DNA of 35,799 bases, from assembly GCA_033764965.1 (NCBI GenBank), contig JANRIN010000253.1:1-35799 (forward strand), read 5' to 3'. The stretch is from JSC-12 sp033764965. GTDB taxonomy: Bacteria > Cyanobacteriota > Cyanobacteriia > Leptolyngbyales > Leptolyngbyaceae. The notes beneath the pieces are model-generated. The model ran no database searches. It saw nothing but the letters and a program-made list of their open reading frames with translations, and was not told where the DNA came from. This document shows positions 9,335 through 17,355 of this stretch, piece by piece; position 1 is the stretch's first letter; each line of letters opens with the position of its first letter. The position numbers and the translations under genes were made by a program.

Positions 9335-10474
9335 ATGATTTCAGACGAATATTCCCTTGGAGAACCCTACCCCCAAAATGGTCTTGCTAGTATGTCGGAT
9401 GCCTCGCTAAATCCAGATACAGACTATCCAAACAATTCTGAGGAGGATCCCGTCACCTCTAGCAAGAATCGTTTAGCTACTCCTGAAACTGCCAATTCCG
9501 GTATTACAGTTGATCGCTTGCAGCAACACGTCCAGCAACTTCAGCAAGAGGTGGATGCGTTACAGCAAACCAAAGCTCAACTCCAGCGGGAGATTGCTGC
9601 CGCTCAGGGAACGATGGGACAAATTGTGCAGGAAGGGTTGAAGGAACTGGAGCAACGCAAGCGAGATTTGCAGATTAGCGTCGAACAACTGGAACGCCGA
9701 CTGGAGCGAGTTCGGGAAGAAATGCGAACCACCTTTGCTGGAACGTCCCAGGATCTTGCGATTCGAGTCCAGAGCTTTAAAGAATATCTGGTTGGAAGCT
9801 TGCAAGATTTAGCAATGGCAGCGGATCAACTGGAGTTTCCCCAACCCATCAAAGAGCCATCCGTTCCACCCGTGGTAGACATTCCGGTTGAAACCGCTCC
9901 AAGCCCATCCACGGTTCCTAAATTTGCCGAGCAAACGTTTTCGGAACAAACTAAAAAAATTCGCGCCCTCCTGGATCAGTATCGCAATCGCCCTGATTAC
10001 TATGGCACTCCCTGGACACTGCGGCGCACGTTTGAACCCATCCATGCAGAACGAGTGTCTAACTGGTTTTTCACTCAGGGCGGACGGGGTGCGATTCGGA
10101 CGATGGGCAGTCGCCTGCAAAATATTCTGATTACGTCTGCGGTGATCTCGATTTTGCGATCGCTCTACGGCGATCGACTGGTGACTTTGGTCTTGGCAGA
10201 TTCTCCCGAACGCCTGGGCGAGTGGCGTAGAGGCTTACAGGACTGCCTCGGCATCACTCGTGCAGATTTTGGTGTTGATCGCGGCGCTGCCTTGTTTGAA
10301 GATCCGATTATCTTGACCCAAAAAGCCGATCGGCTCCAGAAAGATGGCTATATGCCCCTGATTGTGATTGACGAAACCGAAGCTCAAATTGATCTGGCAA
10401 TTTTGCAATTTCCCCTGTGGTTGGCGTTTGCCCCCAACCCTCAAACAGCGAATTACAGCCGAGATTGGGTCTAA
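9335..10474 (+). CDS. DUF3086 family protein with coiled coil
   Basis: 379 residues from the ATG at 9335. An acidic, low-complexity N-terminus is followed by a long coiled coil (about residues 50-150: QQHVQQLQQEVDALQQ and heptads to RREEMR-like Glu/Arg repeats), a Pro-rich spacer, then the conserved domain (about 195-379) with RNRPDYYGTPWTLRRTFEP, VSNWFFTQGGRGA, and a C-terminal block ending LWLAFAP. DUF3086 is nearly cyanobacteria-specific, with unknown function. Alternative starts are GTG at 9308, overlapping the upstream stop, or ATG at 9392. It precedes plsY by 29 bp. Confidence 0.82.
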   Translation: MISDEYSLGEPYPQNGLASMSDASLNPDTDYPNNSEEDPVTSSKNRLATPETANSGITVDRLQQHVQQLQQEVDALQQTKAQLQREIAAAQGTMGQIVQEGLKELEQRKRDLQISVEQLERRLERVREEMRTTFAGTSQDLAIRVQSFKEYLVGSLQDLAMAADQLEFPQPIKEPSVPPVVDIPVETAPSPSTVPKFAEQTFSEQTKKIRALLDQYRNRPDYYGTPWTLRRTFEPIHAERVSNWFFTQGGRGAIRTMGSRLQNILITSAVISILRSLYGDRLVTLVLADSPERLGEWRRGLQDCLGITRADFGVDRGAALFEDPIILTQKADRLQKDGYMPLIVIDETEAQIDLAILQFPLWLAFAPNPQTANYSRDWV

Positions 10475-10503
10475 CCAACCCCTAACCCCTATTTCCCATT
10501 CCC

Positions 10504-11178
10504 ATGACTCTCTGGCTCACGTTCAACGCTCTGCTCCTACTCCTTGCCTACTTGCTTGGCTCCATCCCAAGTGGTTACTGGGCTGGGCAATGGTTACAAG
10601 GCATTGATATTCGGGAACATGGATCTGGCTCAACCGGAGCAACTAATGTCCTGCGAACTCTGGGGACATTTCCCGCGATCGCCGTTCTGCTGGTGGATAT
10701 TTTCAAAGGAGTTGCCGCAATCGCCCTCACCCGTTGGGTTTACACTGCTGAATTCATTCAACCCTACATTCCCGCCACAATTGCGCCTGCGAACTGGCTA
10801 CCCTGGATGATCACGCTGGCAGGAGCAGTTGCGTTGTTGGGACATAGCAAGTCTATTTTTCTCGGCTTCACGGGCGGAAAATCTGTTGCCACCAGTTTGG
10901 GAGTGTTGCTGGCAATGAACTGGATTGTGGGACTGGGCACGTTCGGCGTATTTATGCTCGTGCTAGCAATTACCCAGATCGTGTCGATTAGTTCGATCAG
11001 TGGCGCGATCGCTGTTTCCGGCTTTATGGTCTTCACGGGGCAACCTCTGCCTTATCTGCTCTTTGCGATCGTGGGCGGACTTTACGTGATCTTGCGCCAT
11101 CGCACCAATATCCAACGCCTCCTGGCTGGCACCGAGCCGCGTTTGGGGCAATCGATTCCCGAAACTGACGCGACGTAG
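10504..11178 (+). CDS. plsY: Glycerol-3-phosphate acyltransferase (acyl-phosphate dependent)
   Basis: 224 residues with the three cytosolic motifs of PlsY: LLGSIPSGYWAG near the N-terminus, GSGSTGATNVLRTLG, and GHSKSIFLGFTGGKSVATSLG, set among five to six membrane helices. It transfers the acyl group from acyl-phosphate to sn-glycerol 3-phosphate, the first committed step of phospholipid and glycolipid synthesis, at the cytoplasmic membrane. The C-terminus RHRTNIQRLLAGTEPRLG is typical. It closes the plus-strand run MlaE - DUF3119 - DUF3086 - plsY, which makes membrane lipid handling a shared theme, though only PlsY has a defined reaction. Confidence 0.96.
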   Translation: MTLWLTFNALLLLLAYLLGSIPSGYWAGQWLQGIDIREHGSGSTGATNVLRTLGTFPAIAVLLVDIFKGVAAIALTRWVYTAEFIQPYIPATIAPANWLPWMITLAGAVALLGHSKSIFLGFTGGKSVATSLGVLLAMNWIVGLGTFGVFMLVLAITQIVSISSISGAIAVSGFMVFTGQPLPYLLFAIVGGLYVILRHRTNIQRLLAGTEPRLGQSIPETDAT

Positions 11179-11396
11179 AAAGTAAGGGGGTAAGGGGTTC
11201 GAGGTGGGATTAGGGACATACAGGGTGGGGAAAGAACTTGATGACTTTCCGTTGGTTTTGGGCTAACTAGGGGCAGCAACGGAACTTATTTTTACTTCAA
11301 TTCATCAACAGTTGAGGTGAATTCCCTAAGTTTTTCCAATAAAGTTTCCCTGTCAGTCTTTACGCACAGATTTTTTATCAAGCATCGGAAAACGTC

Positions 11397-11816
11397 ATGG
11401 TATTACTGCAACAATCTGAGTCCTCCACCTTCCCCGCCAGTGCGCTGGCTCTCCCAACTTCGGCAACCGGAACCACAGATACTCGTCCCTGGGGGTCGTT
11501 CACGGTTTTAGACGAGGGACCGGGTTACAAGATTAAGCGCATTGAAGTTAATCCCGGTCATCGGCTGAGTTTACAAATGCACTACCACCGCAGCGAACAT
11601 TGGATTGTGGTATCCGGGACAGCGCGAGTGACCTGTGATGGGCAGGAGATTGTGCTGTATAGCAATCAGTCCACTTACGTGCCTCAAACGAAAGTTCATC
11701 GCCTGGAAAATCCCGGCGTGATCCCATTAGTGGTGATTGAGGTTCAAAATGGAGATTACCTGGGCGAAGATGACATTGTTCGATTTCAGGATGACTACGT
11801 GCGCGATAAACCCTAA
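11397..11816 (+). CDS. Cupin, mannose-6-phosphate isomerase type II-like
   Basis: 139 residues forming a single cupin barrel like the isolated C-terminal isomerase domain of bifunctional ManC/AlgA proteins. TRPWGSF opens the domain. LSLQMHYHRSEHWIVVSGTA carries the metal ligands (His, His, Glu, His pattern) and VTCDGQEIVLYSNQSTYVP the second motif, ending with QNGDYLGEDDIVRFQDDYVR. Likely interconverts mannose and fructose 6-phosphate for GDP-mannose and polysaccharide synthesis, but isolated domains may act on other sugars. The N-terminal ~25 residues are Ser/Thr/Ala-rich and not conserved. The downstream VOC gene starts 5 bp after its stop. Confidence 0.85.
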   Translation: MVLLQQSESSTFPASALALPTSATGTTDTRPWGSFTVLDEGPGYKIKRIEVNPGHRLSLQMHYHRSEHWIVVSGTARVTCDGQEIVLYSNQSTYVPQTKVHRLENPGVIPLVVIEVQNGDYLGEDDIVRFQDDYVRDKP

Positions 11817-11821
11817 TCTCC

Positions 11822-12265
11822 ATGCACCACGCCTCTATTCGAACTGCGAACATTCACCGCGCGATCGCGTTTTATGAGTTGCTCGGTTTTGTCGTGCATG
11901 AGCGCTTTACTGTTGGTTATACGTTGGCGTGCTGGATGGAAGGGTTGGGGGGGCGCATCGAATTGATTCAAATTCCCCAACCCAACCCCGCTCCTGATAC
12001 CTTCAACGATGAACACTATGTGGGTTACTACCATTTGTCCTTTGACTTGACGAATGCGATCGACGATTTGCCTTCCTGGTTAGACGCATTGCATCATAAA
12101 TTTGACCACGCCCACGCTGAACAACCGGATCAGATTGCCCCGCTGAAAATTCTGTTAGAGCCAGAACAGCAAATGATTGGCGATCGCGTCTACGAAGTCG
12201 CCTTCATTGCCGATAGCGATGGGCTACCATTAGAGTTTATCCGGACGCTTGGGCAGCATGGATGA
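11822..12265 (+). CDS. VOC (glyoxalase/bleomycin resistance) superfamily protein
   Basis: 147 residues. MHHASIRTANIHRAIAFYE at the start and VYEVAFIADSDGLPLEFIR at the end are the two beta-alpha-beta-beta-beta module signatures, with candidate metal ligands His2 or His3 and the late Glu in LEFI. Known relatives are glyoxalase I, dioxygenases and resistance proteins; the substrate cannot be told. It overlaps the next gene by 8 bp and follows the cupin gene by 5 bp, so the three are probably translated from one mRNA. Confidence 0.85.
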   Translation: MHHASIRTANIHRAIAFYELLGFVVHERFTVGYTLACWMEGLGGRIELIQIPQPNPAPDTFNDEHYVGYYHLSFDLTNAIDDLPSWLDALHHKFDHAHAEQPDQIAPLKILLEPEQQMIGDRVYEVAFIADSDGLPLEFIRTLGQHG

Positions 12266-13790
12266 AGCCTTCCCCGATAATTGGACGTATCTGCGAACGG
12301 AACTGAATTGGCTCGATCGCGTGTTGGCAGGAGCGATCGCTCGACAGCGCAAAGACACCAAGGAAGTGGATCGAGTTTCAAAAGTACGAGCAGACCAGGT
12401 AACAAGCCACTGGTGGAAAGGGTTGATTCAAGTGGATGGGACGATCGCGGGAGATTCACCCGTGGAAGCGCCGCGCCGCAGTACCCAAATTCCCTATCAG
12501 CAGCGCATAGAAACTCGAATTGCCGCAAGTCACCAACGGGGAATTGTGTTGGGCTTGCCTTCGTTATGTCAACAATTAGAATTGTCCAACTTTGAGAAGA
12601 ATTTGCTCCTAATGGCGCTGGCTCCGGAGATCAGCCGTCGCTACGGACGAATTTACAATTTTTTGCAGGAAACAGATTATCCGGGAGCCTCCGGGTTGCC
12701 CACTATTGATCTGATTTTGCGATTGCTTTGCCGCAATGATAGTGAGTGGCGCTCGGCAAGACGATCCCTCTCCAGTCATGCCAAATTACTGCAATACGGG
12801 ATTGTTGTCCTCCCAGAATCCGCTACAGAACCGTTTTTATCTCATCCAGTTAAGCTGGTTGAGCAGATGACAGATTATTTACTGGCAGAAGAACCTCAGT
12901 TGACCAACCTCGATCGCCTGTTGCAACCGAAGCAGCCAGCAGTGGAGGCGTTTGATCTGCATAATATGCCTGACACCTGGAAGCCTAAGCCGGTAAAAAC
13001 CTTAGAAATTCAAGCTATTGCCGCGATCGCCGAATTTCCACCACCCACCGAAGATCTTTGGGCAAAACTCTTACTGCCGCAGGGATTGCAAGCAGCTTTG
13101 CACCATCTAAGCGATCGAGTGCAGTATACCGCTCAAGTTGATGGTGATTGGGGCTTTAAACCACATAATCTGCCAGAAGCAATTGCTTGCGGCACAGTTG
13201 CCTTATTCGTTGGGGGGTCTGGCGCTGGCAAAACCTTAGCAGCCCGCGCGATCGCTCAATCCCTAAACGTTCCGCTTGTGCAGGTTGATCTGACCCTGTT
13301 GGAACCCCGCCAAACCGATCAAGTTCTGCATCAACTCACCACTCAATCCCCTCCAGTGTTGCTGCTTAAGTCGGTGGAACAGTGGTTTGGGCGATCGGCT
13401 GTTATTACTCCTGCCAAGCTGCACCAATTTTTACAGAAACGTCAGCACAGCCATTCAATTACATTGCTCAGTGTAAAATCTGGTCATCTTATCAAAGCGT
13501 CCTGGCAGTCTAGTTTCAATTTCATCTTAAAATTCCCGCTGCCCAACAAAGCCAACCGCCTGCAACTGTGGAAACAAGCCTTTCCCGCTGCCACTCCCCT
13601 GGCTGAAGATATCGATTGGCAGGAACTATCTCGGTGGAAATTAAGCGGCGGATCAATTCAAGCGATCGCCCGTGAAGCAGCTATTTTCGCCGCCGCGCGA
13701 TCGCCGCTAGAACACGCTGAAACGAACGGCAAACTGGAGATGCGCCACATTCTGCAAGCCTATAAAACCCTAAATCGCACCTCGATCTAA
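12258..13790 (+). CDS. AAA+ ATPase-like protein, related to contractile injection system ATPases, degenerate active site
   Basis: 510 residues from the ATG at 12258 (a TTG at 12249 would add three). The N-terminal half contains the helical/winged region with NFEKNLLLMALAPEISRRYG and GLPTIDLILRLLC, a block I know from ATPases of extracellular contractile injection systems (Afp15-like). The C-terminal half has a perfect Walker A, GGSGAGKT (~320-327). The expected Walker B Asp-Glu is replaced in VLLLKSVEQWF (~366-376), and the usual Arg-Arg-Phe finger position reads SSF in SWQSSFNFILKFPLP. It may therefore bind but poorly hydrolyse ATP. No sheath, tube or baseplate genes are in the window. It overlaps the VOC gene and is followed 186 bp later by a repeat protein. 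Confidence 0.78.
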   Translation: MDEAFPDNWTYLRTELNWLDRVLAGAIARQRKDTKEVDRVSKVRADQVTSHWWKGLIQVDGTIAGDSPVEAPRRSTQIPYQQRIETRIAASHQRGIVLGLPSLCQQLELSNFEKNLLLMALAPEISRRYGRIYNFLQETDYPGASGLPTIDLILRLLCRNDSEWRSARRSLSSHAKLLQYGIVVLPESATEPFLSHPVKLVEQMTDYLLAEEPQLTNLDRLLQPKQPAVEAFDLHNMPDTWKPKPVKTLEIQAIAAIAEFPPPTEDLWAKLLLPQGLQAALHHLSDRVQYTAQVDGDWGFKPHNLPEAIACGTVALFVGGSGAGKTLAARAIAQSLNVPLVQVDLTLLEPRQTDQVLHQLTTQSPPVLLLKSVEQWFGRSAVITPAKLHQFLQKRQHSHSITLLSVKSGHLIKASWQSSFNFILKFPLPNKANRLQLWKQAFPAATPLAEDIDWQELSRWKLSGGSIQAIAREAAIFAAARSPLEHAETNGKLEMRHILQAYKTLNRTSI

Positions 13791-13976
13791 TTTCGACAGG
13801 CTACAAATCAAGATCCGCCTATCTTTGGTTGGAGATAAGACTTGCCTATTTGCTGGAAATAAGACTTTACAAGGCTCCATTTTGGTGGACAGCTTATACA
13901 ATTACGGCAAATTCGATCGCTGTTCGCTCTCAATTTCTTTCTACCTTTTAATTTTCTGCTTGGAAACGCTGAAGCT

Positions 13977-16082
13977 ATGTCACAAAGGGCAATCGACCGA
14001 TTTCGTCCACAACCAGCGTCAAGACCTCAGTCTCGCAATCAGGGTAATTCTCAAGACTATCTCGCTGTGCCGATCGCTCTAGATGGTGCCGTGAACTCTT
14101 CGGTTGAACCCAACCCTAACCAGTCAGACGATGTCGCTACGCCATCCTCCTTCATTCACCTGATCCCAGTTGATTTGGACTCAACGGATTTGGACCCAAC
14201 TGTGCCCCTTGAATCGGCAGTTTCTGAACAGTCATCCGAAAAGCCATCTGAAACTGCACCGCAGGTTGAGCCAATTGCAAAACCCCAACGCCCCTTTTAC
14301 CGCAAAGCCCTAACCCATACCAAACGTCAAATCTTCAAGGGGGCTAAAGTCCTGGGGATGCCTCTGCTCTGGGTGGGGTTGGCAGCATTTTGTGGCGGAA
14401 CGGGTTATGCCGCGTTTAACTGGCTTTCGACGATTCCCCCGGTTCCCGATTGCGATCGCATCTGGTTCTTTTCAACCGATTCCGACAAGTTATTTTGTGC
14501 CGAGCAAGCAGCACGTTCAGGCAATGTCGAGTCCTTGCAGACAGGGCTGAAACTGGTTGAGCCGTGGCTGTCGGGGCATCAGCTTCAAGCCAAAGCATCT
14601 CGTTTGCATCGAGAATGGTCGAAACAACTGCTACAAGTTGCTAGCCGTGCAGCTTTGGGTAACGATCTGGATCAAGCCATCAAGCTGGCAGAAGCCATTA
14701 AGCCCGAAAATCCGCTCTACCGAGAAGCAAAAAATTCTATTTTAGAGTGGCAAAAACTCCGCGATCGCGACCATTTGTTAGCCAGCACTGTAGAAGCCGC
14801 CCTCAAAGCCCAGGATTGGAAAAAAGCAGAAACAGAACTCCAACCCCGCTCTAGTCAAATTAGTGATTATCAACGGCAACAACTGAACCGCCTACGAGAG
14901 CGCGTAGTGACAGAACGGATTGCATTTAATCAACTTCAGCAAGTGCGAGAATTAGTCAAACATCAATCTGCTGTAGACGTGGAAACGCTGGGACGAGCTA
15001 TTCAACTGGCAACTCAAATCAACCCTGCCAGTTACGTCAGCGATGCGGCAAAACTTGATATCCAGCGATGGAGCCAGTCCCTGGTTAAAATCGCCGAGGT
15101 GCACTTGCAAAAGGGCACTATTCCAAAGGCGATCGCCGCTGCCCAGTGGATTCCTGCTGATGCGCCACTCTCCCAAGCCGTTCAGGATTTGATGTGGGTC
15201 AGTCGTGCTCAAAATTTCGATCAACTTCCCGTCGATCGTCCACTTAATCAGGTTGCTCTCTGGCAACCCCTGACAATTCTTGCCGCACTCCAGCAGATTC
15301 AGCCTGCCAGCCCGTTATATTCCCTGGCACAAGCTCATCGATCGCGACTGGAGTACCAGGTTCAGGATTTGACTCAACTCAGCCTTGCCAGCACTGCCGC
15401 CAGTGTGCCGCAGATTCCATCTCTGCAAGTGGCAATTCAGATGGCACAAGCGATTACACCCGATCGCCCCAACCGCATCTGGGCGCAAACCTTGATTGCT
15501 CAATGGCGCAAAGAGATGGAACGAGTGCAAGATCGCCCCTATCTGAGTCACGCCCAAAAGCTGGCAAAACCTGGCAAGATCAAAAATTTGCAGGCAGCGA
15601 TCGCCCAGGCAAGCAAAATTCCGCTGGGTCGGGCACTCCGTCCTGAAGCCCAAGCCGCAGTTTTTGATTGGCGACAGCAAATTCAAACAATTGAAGATAA
15701 ACCCACGCTGGACAGAGCGCGTCAACTAGCTCAACAAAAACAACTGGCAACCGCGATCGATACTGCCAGTCAAATCCCTCCTGAACGTGCCCTTTATCCA
15801 GAAGCCCAGAAGTTAATTCAAACCTGGACGACTACGATGCAAGCCGCAGAAGATCGCCCAATTCTGGACGAGGCAAAAACCCTGGCAACTCAGGGCAATC
15901 TAGGTGCGGCGATCGGCGTTGCCTACCAAATCATGCCGGAACGCGCCCTCTACAATGAAGCTCAAACCGCGATCGCCCAATGGACTGCCCAATTGAATAC
16001 CACTCGCCGTTCCCAGCGCTTTGATAACGAAAGACAAGGGTGGGACGCAAGAAGAAACAGTGAACCGAGGGTCAATGAATAG
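13977..16082 (+). CDS. Membrane-anchored helical-repeat protein
   Basis: 701 residues, not a named family to me. A disordered polar N-terminus (~1-100, rich in Ser, Pro, Glu) leads to a basic stretch and one membrane helix (~125-150, VLGMPLLWVGLAAFCGG...). The rest is all-helical and built from about eight degenerate ~60-residue units, each carrying a motif like I-P-P-E-R-A-L-Y-P-E-A-Q followed by a Trp (for example ERALYPEAQKLIQTW and ERALYNEAQTAIAQW, with a more divergent PENPLYREAKNSILEW). The last three are most regular. The topology suggests a cytoplasmic tail and a TPR-like periplasmic or luminal scaffold. Two cysteines follow the membrane segment. It lies downstream of the AAA+-like gene. 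Confidence 0.75.
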   Translation: MSQRAIDRFRPQPASRPQSRNQGNSQDYLAVPIALDGAVNSSVEPNPNQSDDVATPSSFIHLIPVDLDSTDLDPTVPLESAVSEQSSEKPSETAPQVEPIAKPQRPFYRKALTHTKRQIFKGAKVLGMPLLWVGLAAFCGGTGYAAFNWLSTIPPVPDCDRIWFFSTDSDKLFCAEQAARSGNVESLQTGLKLVEPWLSGHQLQAKASRLHREWSKQLLQVASRAALGNDLDQAIKLAEAIKPENPLYREAKNSILEWQKLRDRDHLLASTVEAALKAQDWKKAETELQPRSSQISDYQRQQLNRLRERVVTERIAFNQLQQVRELVKHQSAVDVETLGRAIQLATQINPASYVSDAAKLDIQRWSQSLVKIAEVHLQKGTIPKAIAAAQWIPADAPLSQAVQDLMWVSRAQNFDQLPVDRPLNQVALWQPLTILAALQQIQPASPLYSLAQAHRSRLEYQVQDLTQLSLASTAASVPQIPSLQVAIQMAQAITPDRPNRIWAQTLIAQWRKEMERVQDRPYLSHAQKLAKPGKIKNLQAAIAQASKIPLGRALRPEAQAAVFDWRQQIQTIEDKPTLDRARQLAQQKQLATAIDTASQIPPERALYPEAQKLIQTWTTTMQAAEDRPILDEAKTLATQGNLGAAIGVAYQIMPERALYNEAQTAIAQWTAQLNTTRRSQRFDNERQGWDARRNSEPRVNE

Positions 16083-16131
16083 GCAAATGCCAAAAAAACA
16101 AAGCATTGAATTGGGTATCCGCATATTTGCG

Positions 16132-16497
16132 TTATCCTCTCGGCAGAGCACGATCTTGCCGACACCTGCTCAACGGCAGTTGCTCGCTTCCATAAATCCT
16201 AGTGATCCGCTTATTTCTTCGGTTCACTGTTACATCTAGGCAGGCACAGGTGTATCCATAATTGCCGTTTGTCTGAACATACTCCCCTTGAGATAAGTCT
16301 GGGATTGAATCCATGCCCTTAGCCCTGTACCCTCCCTGCATTGAGATTGTCCAGGAGCCGTCTCTATCCACTAACCACCAATTTGCAGGAGTGGGATTTT
16401 GCAGCCACCCACATCTTTTCTCAGTTGCATAGCTGCTCGGCGCGAAACCAAGGAGCAGGGTTGTTAAGGAAAGACAAAAGAGTAAACTCTTTTTCAT
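16132..16497 (-). CDS. DUF4087-like secreted protein
   Basis: 121 residues with a classic signal peptide (MKKSLLFCLSLTTLLLGFAPSS, cleavage near SYA-TE). The mature part begins with EKRCGWLQNPTPANWWLVDRDG and contains SQGEYVQTNGNYGYTCAC, a small, probably disulfide-bonded domain matching what I know of DUF4087. Function unknown; location periplasm. I chose the ATG at 16497 because it starts the signal peptide and has AGAGG six bases upstream; a GTG at 16548 would extend it by 17 residues with no support. Convergent with the repeat protein, 49 bp between stops. Confidence 0.78.
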   Translation of the reverse strand: MKKSLLFCLSLTTLLLGFAPSSYATEKRCGWLQNPTPANWWLVDRDGSWTISMQGGYRAKGMDSIPDLSQGEYVQTNGNYGYTCACLDVTVNRRNKRITRIYGSEQLPLSRCRQDRALPRG

Positions 16498-16779
16498 GCG
16501 GTGCCTCTTTAAGAACTGAGTTTGAGGTAACATCGGCTTTTGCTCCACGGCTCACACATCTGAAAACGGAAGAAAACCTGGTTGCGTCCGAAATCAGAAT
16601 GCCCAAATCAAGAGACTATTGAACGTTAATAGCCATGAAAAGTCTTCCTTCGTGAGATTCCAGACAGCGGTATCGCTGCGAACAGGTTGTCTTTCCAGTT
16701 ATAACAACCGAATTTTGACCTATTGTAGAATTTTCATGATTTTTGGATGAATACTGTGTGGGTCTATCAGGCGGTGTTT

Positions 16780-17193
16780 TTACTCCCCGATGTTTTGTCT
16801 GAGAGCTTTGATTTGACCCCGTTTGGCTTTGCTATCAAGCCGTTTTTGTTTGGCACGGCGAGAAGGCTTGGTGGGCTGACGCTTTTTGGGTGCGATCGTC
16901 ACGCTTTGGAGTAATTCTTGGAGGCGGCTGAGGGCATCTTCTTTGTTTCGCTCCTGAGTACGGTGCTGCTGGGCTTTGATGATGATGATGCCATCTTTGG
17001 TGATGCGACTGTCGTCCAAGTTGAGCAGACGCTCTTTATAAAGCGGCGACAGAGATGAGGCGTTAATGTCAAACCGCAGATGAATCGCCGTGGCAACTTT
17101 ATTAACGTTTTGCCCACCTGCACCCTGAGAGCGAATGGCTATGAGTTCAATTTCGCTGAGGGGGATAGCAGTGCGTTGAGTAATTTGCAGCAT
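16780..17193 (-). CDS. arfB: Peptidyl-tRNA hydrolase ArfB (ribosome rescue)
   Basis: 137 residues with the release-factor domain 3 hallmark GAGGQNVNKV, whose GGQ triggers peptidyl-tRNA hydrolysis, and a long, very basic C-terminal tail (KKRQPTKPSRRAKQKRLDSKAKRGQ) that in ArfB (YaeJ) inserts into the empty mRNA channel of stalled ribosomes. The codon-recognition domains of true release factors are absent, confirming the rescue type. ATG at 17193 with no obvious Shine-Dalgarno. It lies ~160 bp downstream of rnb on the same strand. Confidence 0.93.
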   Translation of the reverse strand: MLQITQRTAIPLSEIELIAIRSQGAGGQNVNKVATAIHLRFDINASSLSPLYKERLLNLDDSRITKDGIIIIKAQQHRTQERNKEDALSRLQELLQSVTIAPKKRQPTKPSRRAKQKRLDSKAKRGQIKALRQNIGE

Positions 17194-17355
17194 GAATGAA
17201 ACGAGAGGACTTCAGGCAACACCATAACCAATGTAGGGGTGTTTGTAGGTAGGATGGTGGGCTAATTTATCCATTTCACAATTTCTAACATGTGATTTAG
17301 GAAAACGTATCCGCGTTGGCAAAGTGAATGAAAAGTGAATGATGAGTATTAAGGT

